Source: Gemmatimonas sp. (lineage in GTDB: Bacteria; Gemmatimonadota; Gemmatimonadetes; Gemmatimonadales; Gemmatimonadaceae). Taken from it: DNA of 64,000 nt. Position numbers and translations under genes: made by a program. The notes below the pieces were generated by a model. It was not told the DNA's origin. It searched no databases and was given only the letters and a program-made list of their open reading frames with translations. The DNA is taken from NCBI GenBank assembly GCA_011390885.1, contig JAABRO010000022.1, forward strand, positions 124,001 to 188,000, written 5' to 3'. This document shows positions 25,354 to 33,029 of this stretch, in pieces (position 1 is the stretch's first letter; every line of letters starts with the position of its first letter).

Positions 25354-27207
25354 CTAGCGTGTCGCGTTCGCGAGGTCGCGAATCGCCGAGGCCATCGCGC
25401 GCACACGTGACGCGTCGGCGGCACCAGCGGCATCGGCGTCGACCTGGCCGGCGAGCGCCGTGAGCGCGCTCTTGCGCGCCGCGCCGGACTGCCGCTCCGC
25501 CGCGTCGAGCGCCTGCCCGATCGCCGTGGTGCGCGCGGCGGCGAGGCCGTTGCCGCGCACGAGCTGGTCGAGATACGAACGCACCACCGGGAACGCCGCC
25601 GGCCACGTGATGCGCGGCTGGCTCTGCGGGTTGAACTCGTCGAACATCACCAGCTTCGCGGCCGCGATCTCGTTGGCCGACAGGTGCTCGCTCGGCAGGA
25701 TCTCGAGAACGTCGAGGCCGCGCGCCATCTCCGACGAGTAGATCAGGCCGTTGTGCCAGTAGGCACCCCACGAACCGGCGATCGTGCCGCGCTGGCGGCT
25801 GTTCGGCGCGCCGTCCGCCGGCGGCGCATCCACCGGGCCGCGGTCGAAGAAGGCGATCTCGAACGGCTTGTCCGCGTCGGTGAAGTCGATCACGTCCACG
25901 CCGCCCTGATACCACCCCTGCACCATGATGTCGCGCCCCGGCACCGGAATCAGCGAGCCGTTGTGCGACACGCAGTTCTCCTGCGCGCCCTGCGCCGTGG
26001 GGATCTTGAAGTAGGCGTGCTGCGTGAACTTGCGATCGGCGCCGATCACGAGCGTGGTGTTGCCGCCCATCTCGAGCGGATGCATGGACTGGCAGTTGGG
26101 CGACGTGCCGCCGCCCCACTCGTCAGTGAACACCACCTTCTTGCCGTCGTTGCTGAACACGGCCGTGTGCCACAGCGAGAACATCGTGTCGGCGACCGCG
26201 TCGAGACGGCGCGGCCGCTCGGGGTTGGAGATGTCCACCAGCAGGCCGTAGCTCGCGCAGGCGCCGGCCAGCAGCCCCATCGCGGGGTACGCCGTCACGT
26301 CATGGCAGTTGCGCGGTCCGCTGTTCATGTACTGCGCCATCTCGGCGCTGTCGGCACCCGAGATCGCACGCGGCGCACGCGCGCGACCGCCACGAGCCGG
26401 CGCCGGCCCGAGTCCCGTGAACACACGCGCGCCGGTGACCACCTCGGCGGCCTGCGGATTGCGGCGGTCCACCTTGATCACGTCGAGCCGGAAGAGCGAG
26501 TTCGACTCGTCGGCCGGGTTCGGGCCGTTCTTGCACCCGGCGAGTTCGGTGTCGGGGCGTGCGCCCTGATTGCCGGACACGTAGATGTACATGAGGTTCG
26601 CATCCGACGGATGCGGCACGAGCGTGTGCGTGTGCGATCCCTTGCACGTCTGCACGTTCTTGAGGAGCTTCGGCGCGCGCGGGTTGCTCACGTCGTAGAT
26701 GCGCACGCCGGCCATGTGGTCGGCGGGGTTGGCCACACCACCCTTGGCGCAGTCGTTGCGATTGCCCGCGCCCTCCGCCGACACGAACAGCAGGTCGCCC
26801 CAGATGGAGGGGTCACCCTGGGACGTGATGCACGGCACCTCCGACACCATCACGGGCTTCGCGGGGTTGCTCACATCCCAGATCGAGAAGCCGGCGAAGT
26901 TGCCCTGGTAGACGAGGTTGCCCTTGAAGGCCAGGTCGGAGTTGGTGAAGGTGAGGCCGCGGATCGAGTCGAACGCCGGCGGCTTGGGGGCCGACGAGAT
27001 GAGGCGCATGCCCTGGATCGCGACGCCGGCGTCCGTGAGTCCGGGCTTGAGGTTGTTGCGCGGATCGTTGGCGCTCGGATAGGTCTGCGCGGCGAGCGTG
27101 GAGGCGCCCGCTGCGGAGAGCAGCGCAACGGCGGACGCCACGCCGAACGCAGCGGTGACCGCATGGCGGGCGAAGGGACGGCGGGAACCCAGGCGGGGTG
27201 ATCGCAT
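25354..27207 (-). CDS. LVIVD-repeat secreted protein, copy A
   Basis: 617 residues; GGAG lies eight bases before the ATG at 27207. The leader ends near STLAAQ and has no lipobox, unlike copy B. Propeller blades of LVIVD type: YQGNFAGFSIWDVSNPAKPVMV, AGVRIYDVSNPRAPKLLKNV, GLLVDISNPERPRRLDAV. The conserved blocks of copy B recur (GSHTHT, CHDVTAYPAMGLL, WHTAVFSNDGKKVVFTDEWGGG, ENCVSHNGSLIPVPGRDIMVQGWYQGG, ILPSEHLSANEI). It is the last gene of the symporter-MetS-DUF305-LVIVD set. Function unknown; extracytoplasmic. Confidence 0.88.
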   Translation of the reverse strand: MRSPRLGSRRPFARHAVTAAFGVASAVALLSAAGASTLAAQTYPSANDPRNNLKPGLTDAGVAIQGMRLISSAPKPPAFDSIRGLTFTNSDLAFKGNLVYQGNFAGFSIWDVSNPAKPVMVSEVPCITSQGDPSIWGDLLFVSAEGAGNRNDCAKGGVANPADHMAGVRIYDVSNPRAPKLLKNVQTCKGSHTHTLVPHPSDANLMYIYVSGNQGARPDTELAGCKNGPNPADESNSLFRLDVIKVDRRNPQAAEVVTGARVFTGLGPAPARGGRARAPRAISGADSAEMAQYMNSGPRNCHDVTAYPAMGLLAGACASYGLLVDISNPERPRRLDAVADTMFSLWHTAVFSNDGKKVVFTDEWGGGTSPNCQSMHPLEMGGNTTLVIGADRKFTQHAYFKIPTAQGAQENCVSHNGSLIPVPGRDIMVQGWYQGGVDVIDFTDADKPFEIAFFDRGPVDAPPADGAPNSRQRGTIAGSWGAYWHNGLIYSSEMARGLDVLEILPSEHLSANEIAAAKLVMFDEFNPQSQPRITWPAAFPVVRSYLDQLVRGNGLAAARTTAIGQALDAAERQSGAARKSALTALAGQVDADAAGAADASRVRAMASAIRDLANATR

Positions 27208-27309
27208 CAGCGCGACTCCGGGGAGAGGGGCGGAGGGAGGATCCTGCGAGAACGGCGGGGCGGCGTGCCGACGAGCGCGACACGCCGAGAGGCAGCGGGT
27301 GGTGTCAGG

Positions 27310-28032
27310 TCACGGCAGCTCGGCCAGCATCTGCCACATCAGGCCGATCTCGGCGCGCTGCGACGTTTCCACCTCGTTCGCGAGCACGGAAATGTCCACC
27401 TCCTGTGCGGCGCGCGGCGAGGCGAGCAGCTCCGACACCATCTGGAGCGCGCCTTCGTGGTGCTGGATCATGAGCCGCAGGAAGAGGCGATCGAAGTCCG
27501 TTCCCTTCGCCTGCTGCAGCGACGCGAGCTGTTCGTCGGTGAGCATGCCGGCCATGCGCATGCCGCGCCACGACTCGGTGTCGGGCACGACCTGCTCGTA
27601 CTCGCGCAGCCATTCCTGCATGAGCGCGATCTCGCCGGCCTGTGACAGGTCGATCTTGCGCGCGAGCGTGAGCACGCGCGGGCTCGCGCCGGCCGAGTCG
27701 GCAAGCCGCGTCATGTACACGGCCTGCGCATGGTGCGCGATCATGTGCTGCATGAAGCGCACGTCGGCTTCCGTGATCAGCGCGCCCGCCGGGATCGTGA
27801 CCCGCGGCATGGCCGCCATGGTGTGGCCGGCGTGCTCGTCGTGGCCGCCGCCGGCCATCGGCGCCGACGCGGCCTGGGACGCGACCTGGGGCGCGGCCTG
27901 GGGCGCGGCCTGGGGCGCGGCCTGGGGCGCGGCCTGGGGCGCAGGTTGCGGTGCGCGTGCGCACGCGGCGAGCGGCACGAGCGACGCCGCCGCGAGCGTC
28001 GCCACCGCGAGCGCACGCCGTACGCGCCTCAC
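27310..28032 (-). CDS. DUF305 lipoprotein, copy A, with APQ repeat
   Basis: 240 residues from the GTG at 28032, which overlaps the MetS-like stop (GTGA). A lipoprotein leader (SLVPLAAC, C24) is followed by a tether of AAPQ repeats (about 31-55) and a His-rich stretch (GGGHDEHAGHTM). The DUF305 core carries HMIAHHAQAVYM (H104/H105) and MIQHHEGALQM (H195/H196). The pattern fits a periplasmic, probably copper-binding, four-helix protein. LVIVD copy A follows after 102 bp. The tether is encoded by near-identical 12-bp repeats. Confidence 0.88.
   Translation of the reverse strand: MRRVRRALAVATLAAASLVPLAACARAPQPAPQAAPQAAPQAAPQAAPQVASQAASAPMAGGGHDEHAGHTMAAMPRVTIPAGALITEADVRFMQHMIAHHAQAVYMTRLADSAGASPRVLTLARKIDLSQAGEIALMQEWLREYEQVVPDTESWRGMRMAGMLTDEQLASLQQAKGTDFDRLFLRLMIQHHEGALQMVSELLASPRAAQEVDISVLANEVETSQRAEIGLMWQMLAELP
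27871..27942. repeat. 12-bp tandem repeat encoding AAPQ units
   Basis: Six units of GGCCTGGGGCGC in tandem; the four at 27895-27942 are identical and those at 27871 and 27883 have one mismatch each. They lie inside the DUF305 copy A gene, in frame, and should vary in number between strains by slippage. Confidence 0.9.
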
Positions 28033-28157
28033 GCCCCGTACCCCGGCGGCGCCTTCTCGTGCTGCGGCGTCGTGAGCACCTTCTTGTAGCACCAGAAGGC
28101 GCCCAACCAGACGCCGCTGAGCGACACCGTCATGAAGATCCATCCGAGCGTGGTCAT
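28029..28157 (-). CDS. metS: MetS-like small subunit of NSS-family transporter
   Basis: A 42-residue gene found by direct translation. The ATG at 28157 has AGGAGG eight bases upstream. The product begins MTTLGWIFMTVSLSGVWLGA: one hydrophobic membrane segment, then a basic turn (CYKKVL) and a polar, Pro-rich tail. Size and layout match the MetS small subunits that accompany NSS transporters (MetPS of Corynebacterium glutamicum imports methionine and alanine and needs MetS). It lies 12 bp downstream of the NSS gene, and its stop overlaps the DUF305 start by 4 bp (GTGA). Confidence 0.82.
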   Translation of the reverse strand: MTTLGWIFMTVSLSGVWLGAFWCYKKVLTTPQHEKAPPGYGA

Positions 28158-28169
28158 GGCGTGCCCTCC

Positions 28170-29765
28170 TCAGTCTGCAGGGTTGGTGTCATCGATGTCC
28201 ACACCGGCGGCGCGGAGGCGCTTCTCACCCATCCAGGTCACGACCACGAGGTATGCCAGGATGCCGGCGATCGTGAGCATGCCCACGCGCGACCCGGTGC
28301 TCGCCCACGACGCCGCCAGCGATGCCTTGAAGTTCTGCAGGGTGAAGCCCACGAACACGATGATGAGGTACGCAGGCGCCACGTACTTCATCACGAACTT
28401 GAACACCGACGGCACCTGGATCGACGCCCCCTGATGCAGCTCGCGCCAGCCGCGGTCGATGCCGAACACCCACGCAAAATAGATGATCTGCACCATGGCC
28501 AGCACGAAGATCAGGTAGGTGCCCACCCAGAAGTCCACCGTGCTCCAGAAGCCGCCGCCGGCCGTGAACCAGAGCGTGAGGATCGCGCCGATGGTGCCGA
28601 TCACGGCGATCACCGACGTGGCCTTGGCGTGCGCCATGCCCGTCGCTTCCTTGAGGTGCGCGACCGCCGGCTGGTACATGGACAGCGAGCTCGTGATCGC
28701 CGCCAGCCAGAGCATGAAGAACCACAGGGCGCCGATGATGTTTTCGAAGGCGCCCATCTGCGCGAACACCACCGGCAGCGTGTTGAAGCCGAGGCCGAAC
28801 GACCCGGTCGCCACCGCGCCCGCGGTGCCGCTCAGGCCAAGGAACACGAACGCCGCCGTGAGCGTGATCATGCCGCCGAAGCCCACCTCGAACAGTTCGT
28901 TCGTCGCGGTGGCGGTGAGCCCGGAGAGCGCCACGTCGTCCTGCCGCTTCATGTAGGAGGCGTAGTTGATGATCACGCCGAAGCCCACCGACAGCGAGAA
29001 GAAGATCTGCGACGCGGCCGCGAGCCACGTCTTGAAGCTGCCGAGGGCGCTGAAGTCGGGGTTCCACATGTACCCGAGGCCGTTGAGCACGTTCTGCTCG
29101 GGGTTCGTCGGGTCTGGGGTGCCGAGCGTGAGCACGCGAACGAGCACGACGAGCGCGCACACCGCCATGATCGGCATGGCGAAGGACACGAACTTCTCGA
29201 TGCCCTTCGACAGCCCGCGGAACACGAAGAACATGTTGATCGCGAACACGACCACCCAGCTGATCACGGTGTACCGGGAATCGCCGGTGAAGAGCGAGCC
29301 GTCCCCATCCACGCCGGTGATGAGCGCGTAGAAGCTGCTCGAGGCGGCCGTCTGCTCCGCGATCGGCGTGCCCTGCACGATGCCGATGCCGCCGGTGACG
29401 TACTTGAGGAAATACGCGAACGTCCACGTCTCGATGAACACGTAGTACGTGGACACGCCGAGCGGGATGAGCACGCCCAGCACCCCCAGATAGCGCGCGA
29501 GGCGCCCCTTCCCCACCGCGCCCATGATCATGGGCGCCCCGTGCAGCCCCTTCTTGCCGCCATAGCGACCCATCGTCCACTCGGCCCAGCCAATGGGGAT
29601 GCCGAGCAGGAACAGCGCGCAGAAGTACGGGATGAGGAACGCCCCGCCTCCGTTATCCGCCGCCTGTCCAGGAAATCGCAGGAAGTTGCCGAGGCCGACG
29701 GCGGAGCCGGCCACGGCAAGGATGACACCGAGTTTGGAACCCCATTCTTCCTTCTGTTCGGGCAT
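28170..29765 (-). CDS. Sodium-dependent NSS-family symporter (MetP-like)
   Basis: 531 residues from the ATG at 29765 (an upstream in-frame ATG is less likely). About twelve membrane segments. The NSS signature is at residues 19-34: AGSAVGLGNFLRFPGQ, the sodium and substrate site of LeuT-fold carriers, followed by DNGGGAFLIPYF and GWAEWTMGRYGG. The 12-TM length and the MetS-like partner gene directly downstream point to the MetP subgroup (sodium-driven uptake of methionine/alanine or related amino acids). Substrate is inferred. It is the first gene of an operon that continues into DUF305 and LVIVD proteins. Confidence 0.92.
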   Translation of the reverse strand: MPEQKEEWGSKLGVILAVAGSAVGLGNFLRFPGQAADNGGGAFLIPYFCALFLLGIPIGWAEWTMGRYGGKKGLHGAPMIMGAVGKGRLARYLGVLGVLIPLGVSTYYVFIETWTFAYFLKYVTGGIGIVQGTPIAEQTAASSSFYALITGVDGDGSLFTGDSRYTVISWVVVFAINMFFVFRGLSKGIEKFVSFAMPIMAVCALVVLVRVLTLGTPDPTNPEQNVLNGLGYMWNPDFSALGSFKTWLAAASQIFFSLSVGFGVIINYASYMKRQDDVALSGLTATATNELFEVGFGGMITLTAAFVFLGLSGTAGAVATGSFGLGFNTLPVVFAQMGAFENIIGALWFFMLWLAAITSSLSMYQPAVAHLKEATGMAHAKATSVIAVIGTIGAILTLWFTAGGGFWSTVDFWVGTYLIFVLAMVQIIYFAWVFGIDRGWRELHQGASIQVPSVFKFVMKYVAPAYLIIVFVGFTLQNFKASLAASWASTGSRVGMLTIAGILAYLVVVTWMGEKRLRAAGVDIDDTNPAD

Positions 29766-29892
29766 GCGGACGGGTCCGGGGAGGGGGCGAGCGGTGGGGT
29801 CACGCGCAGGAGGGCACAGCGGGTGGAAGATCGCCGTCAAACCGTTCGCCTACCAGTCCCCCGCCCTCCCTCCGAGTCGCCTCCGACGGTGC

Positions 29893-31506
29893 TCACACGT
29901 CCTCGACGCTCCCCGCTCGGGCGGCCTCCGCTGCCGCGCGCTCCCGCTCCACCAGCACCCGCCGCAGGATCTTCCCTGACGGCGACTTGGGGATCGCGTC
30001 CACGAACTCCACCTGCCGCACCTTCTTGTACGGCGAGACGCGTTCGGCGACCCACGCCATCACGGCCTCGGCATCGATCGGGGTGCGCGCCACCACGAAC
30101 GCCTTGGGCACCTCGCCCGCCTCGGTGTCGGCCACCGGGATCACCGCCGCATCGGCGATGGCCGGATTCGAGAGCAGCACGGCCTCGAGCTCGGCGGGTG
30201 CCACCTGCAGCCCCTTGTACTTGATCAGTTCCTTCACGCGGTCCACGATCGCGAACCAGCCGCGCTCGTCCACCACGGCCACGTCGCCGGTCTTGAACCA
30301 GCCGTCGTCGGTCAGGCACGCCGCCGTGGCCTCGGGCTTGTTGAAGTAGCCCAGCATGACCTGCGGGCCGCGAACCCACAGCTCGCCGCGCTCGCCCGGC
30401 GCGACGTCGTCGCCGGTGGCCGCATCGACGAGGCGGCATTCCGTGTTCGGGACCGCGGGCCCCACCGAGCCGCCGTCCACCACATCGCTCACCAGCGGAT
30501 GGAAGTGCGTGACCGGGCTCGTCTCGGTGAGACCGTACCCCTGGCGCACTCGGCAGCCGAGTCGTGCGGCGCACGCTTCCGACAGCTCGACGCCGAGCGG
30601 GGCCGCGCCGCTGAACACGGTGTGGATGGACGACAGGTCGTAGTTCGCCACGAGCGGATGCTTGGCGAACGCCAGCACGATCGGCGGCACCACGTTCGCA
30701 TAGGTGATGCGGTGCGACTGGATGATGCCGAGCACCTGCTCGAGGTCGAAGCGCGGCACCGACACCACGGTGGCCCCTTCCACCAGCGCACCACCCAGGA
30801 TCACCACCATGCCGTAGATGTGGAAGAACGGCAGCACGCCGAGCATGACATCGGACTCCTCGACCGTGCGCGCCGGCCCGCGCATCTGGCACAGGTTGGC
30901 CACGACGTTGCGGTGCGTGAGCATCACGCCCTTGGGAATGCCCGAGGTACCACTCGAGTACGGAAGCACGCACACGTCACGCGACGGATCGATGATCACG
31001 GGTGCGGGCGCATCGCCATGCGCGAAGAGTTCGGCGAAGGGCGTGGCGCCGTCGGCCTCGCCGATCACCACGATTTCGCGCACCGTGCTGGCCAGCCGGG
31101 ACGCCGTTGCGCACTTCTCGTACAGCTCGGGGATCGTCACCAGCAGCACGGCTTCGCTGTCGGCGAACTGCGCCCCGATCTCCTCGGCGGTGGCGATCGG
31201 ATTCACCGTGGAGCAGATCGCGCCGATGCTCGTGACTGCGTAGAACACGACGGCAAACTCGGGGATGTTCGGGCTCACGAGGCCGACGACGTCGCCCTTG
31301 CCGATGCCATGCGCCTGCAGTCCCGCCGCCACGCGGCGCACCGCGGTTGCGAGCTCGCCGTAGGTGTACTGCCGTCCCGACGCGCCGCACACGATGGCAG
31401 GTTTGTCCGGCAGCTCGGCCGCGCGCTGCAGCACGAAGGGGACGAGCGGCGTCTCGGGGATCGTGACGTCGGGATACGGGCTGCGGACGATGCGCGGTGC
31501 GCTCAT
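29893..31506 (-). CDS. AMP-dependent acyl/aryl-CoA ligase (4-coumarate-CoA ligase-like)
   Basis: 537 residues, ATG at 31506. ANL superfamily motifs: P-loop A3 YSSGTSGIPKGVMLTH (183-198), A5 GYGLTETSPVTHFHP, A7 WFKTGDVAVVDERG, A8 IVDRVKELIKYKGLQVAPAELE, and A10 IPKSPSGKILRR with catalytic K512. The spacing and the 'YKGLQVAPAELE' form are typical of 4-coumarate-CoA ligase and luciferase-like enzymes. It should adenylate a carboxylic acid and load it on CoA. The true acid is unknown. It is divergent from the ArsR gene with a 153-bp gap. Confidence 0.9.
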   Translation of the reverse strand: MSAPRIVRSPYPDVTIPETPLVPFVLQRAAELPDKPAIVCGASGRQYTYGELATAVRRVAAGLQAHGIGKGDVVGLVSPNIPEFAVVFYAVTSIGAICSTVNPIATAEEIGAQFADSEAVLLVTIPELYEKCATASRLASTVREIVVIGEADGATPFAELFAHGDAPAPVIIDPSRDVCVLPYSSGTSGIPKGVMLTHRNVVANLCQMRGPARTVEESDVMLGVLPFFHIYGMVVILGGALVEGATVVSVPRFDLEQVLGIIQSHRITYANVVPPIVLAFAKHPLVANYDLSSIHTVFSGAAPLGVELSEACAARLGCRVRQGYGLTETSPVTHFHPLVSDVVDGGSVGPAVPNTECRLVDAATGDDVAPGERGELWVRGPQVMLGYFNKPEATAACLTDDGWFKTGDVAVVDERGWFAIVDRVKELIKYKGLQVAPAELEAVLLSNPAIADAAVIPVADTEAGEVPKAFVVARTPIDAEAVMAWVAERVSPYKKVRQVEFVDAIPKSPSGKILRRVLVERERAAAEAARAGSVEDV

Positions 31507-31652
31507 GCTGGGGTCCGGCGGCTGGGTGGCGCGCGGTCCGCGGGCTCGGACGCGGCGGGGGAGGCGGGACATGGCGGACGACAGCCGCCGTGGTGCGCAC
31601 GATTCTCCGCCCGAACCGGGGGTTGCGCAACCGGCCAGCGCCCCGCATTGTA

Positions 31653-31666
31653 CAACCATATGGTTG
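31653..31666. promoter_or_regulatory. Palindromic operator over the arsR-like start codon
   Basis: CAACCATATGGTTG, a perfect 14-bp palindrome, contains the ATG of the ArsR gene (31660). Its position would let the regulator block transcription and probably translation of its own mRNA. A weaker GTTGCGCAAC palindrome sits 30 bp upstream (31622-31631). Confidence 0.65.
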
Positions 31667-32091
31667 CACGTTTCGGCTCGACCAGCGCCGACATCGATCG
31701 GCTGTTCCGTGCCCTCGCCGACGCCACGCGGCGCGACATCGTCGCGCGGCTGCTCTCGAGCGAACCCGCCTCGGTGTCGGAGCTCGCCGCGCGCTACGAC
31801 ATGTCGTTCGCCGCCGTGCAGAAACACGTGGCGGTGCTCGAGGAGGCCGGGCTCGTGAGCAAGCAGGCGCAGGGGCGCACGCGCCTCGTGCGCGGCAACC
31901 CGGAGCGGCTCGCCCACGCGCGCACGCTGCTCCTGCAACTCGAACAGCTGTGGATCGACCGGTTCAGTCAGCTCGACGCCATCCTCGCCGCGCCCCGCCC
32001 TCCGCAGGACCCTCCCCAGGACACTCCCCCCGCCCCGACGCAGGAGCCCCCATGCCCATCACCGACGTCATCTCCAACGCGCAGGCGCTGA
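31660..32091 (+). CDS. ArsR-family transcriptional regulator
   Basis: 143 residues from the ATG at 31660. The winged helix spans about 8-95: DIDRLFRALADATRRDIVARLL, VSELAARYDMSFAAVQKHVAVLEEAGLVSKQAQGRTRLVRGNPE, with the family's recognition helix (MSFAAVQKHVAVLEEAG). The usual CxC metal site is missing, so it belongs to the non-metal group found next to AHSA1/SRPBCC genes. The C-terminus is Pro-rich and overlaps the SRPBCC gene by 40 bp. A perfect palindrome covers its start codon, which suggests autoregulation. Confidence 0.92.
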   Translation: MVARFGSTSADIDRLFRALADATRRDIVARLLSSEPASVSELAARYDMSFAAVQKHVAVLEEAGLVSKQAQGRTRLVRGNPERLAHARTLLLQLEQLWIDRFSQLDAILAAPRPPQDPPQDTPPAPTQEPPCPSPTSSPTRRR

Positions 32092-33029
32092 CACTCACCG
32101 GCATTGCCGACTATCCCGTGCCGGTGGAGCGGCTGTGGGACGCCTATGCCGACCCGCGCCAGCTCGAGCGCTTCTGGGGGCCGAAGGAGTGGCCGGCCAC
32201 CTTCACGCGGCATGACATGGCCGTGGGCGGCCGGTCGGAGTACTACATGACCGGCCCGGACGGGGCGATGTCGCGCGGCTGGTTCCGCTTCCTGGCCGTG
32301 GAACCGCCGCGGCGCTTCGAGGTGGAGGACGGCTTTGCCGACGAGACCGGGACGGCGAACGCGCAGATGCCCACGATGCGCATGACCTACACCTTCGAGC
32401 CCACGGACACCGGCTCGCGCTGCGTGAGCGTGACGCAGTTCACGAGCCTCGAGGCCATGGAGTCGCTCGTGCAGATGGGCATGATGGAGGGCATGCGTTC
32501 GGCCATGAGCCAGATCGACGACGTGCTGGCCGACCTGGCGACGTTCGCCGCTTCGCGCGACACCGAGGCGCAGTTGCTGAGCGACACGACGGTGCGTGTG
32601 AGTCGCGTGGTGCGTGGCTCCGTGGAACAGGTGTGGCGCGCGCATCACGAGCCGGCGCTCATGCAGCGCTGGCTGCTGGGCCCCGACGGCTGGACCATGC
32701 CCGTGTGCGACGTGGCCGGTGCCGTGGGCGAGCGGTATCGCTACGAGTGGGCGAGCGCCGACGGCACGCAGCGCTTCGGCTTCGAGGGAGAGCTGCTGGA
32801 GTCTGCGGCGCCGTACCGCGAGGTGACGTCCGAACAGATGATCGGCACCGACGGGCCGGCCACGCGCAACGAGCTCACGCTGGTGCCAGTGCAGGACGGC
32901 ACGCTGCTCAGTCTCGTGATCACGTACCCGAGCAGGGAGCTGCGGGACATGATCCTGGGCACCGGCATGACGACGGGGATGGAGGCCAGCTACCAGCGGC
33001 TGGAGCGGGACGTGCTAGCGTGCCCCTGA
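32052..33029 (+). CDS. Tandem SRPBCC (AHSA1) domain protein
   Basis: 325 residues with two START-fold AHSA1 domains, about 1-165 and 175-325. Each begins with the family's strand plus 'W' signature (VPVERLWDAYADPRQLERFWGPKEWPATF and GSVEQVWRAHHEPALMQRWLLGPDGWTMP) and ends with a DDVLADL- or EASYQRLE-like helix. Most family members have a single domain, so this is a fused pair. These proteins bind hydrophobic ligands or act as Hsp90 co-chaperone-like factors. It is translated with the ArsR gene (40-bp overlap) and may define that regulator's ligand. Its 3' end overlaps the convergent gene by 15 bp. Confidence 0.9.
   Translation: MPITDVISNAQALTLTGIADYPVPVERLWDAYADPRQLERFWGPKEWPATFTRHDMAVGGRSEYYMTGPDGAMSRGWFRFLAVEPPRRFEVEDGFADETGTANAQMPTMRMTYTFEPTDTGSRCVSVTQFTSLEAMESLVQMGMMEGMRSAMSQIDDVLADLATFAASRDTEAQLLSDTTVRVSRVVRGSVEQVWRAHHEPALMQRWLLGPDGWTMPVCDVAGAVGERYRYEWASADGTQRFGFEGELLESAAPYREVTSEQMIGTDGPATRNELTLVPVQDGTLLSLVITYPSRELRDMILGTGMTTGMEASYQRLERDVLACP

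Noticed and set aside
27871..27942. CRISPR-like repeat array
   Set aside because: Units are 12 bp with no spacers and stay in frame in the DUF305 gene; it is a coding minisatellite.
27951..30224. 757-codon plus-strand open frame
   Set aside because: Antisense to the symporter gene; composition is His/Glu/Arg-rich with no motifs, while the minus strand has the complete NSS signature.
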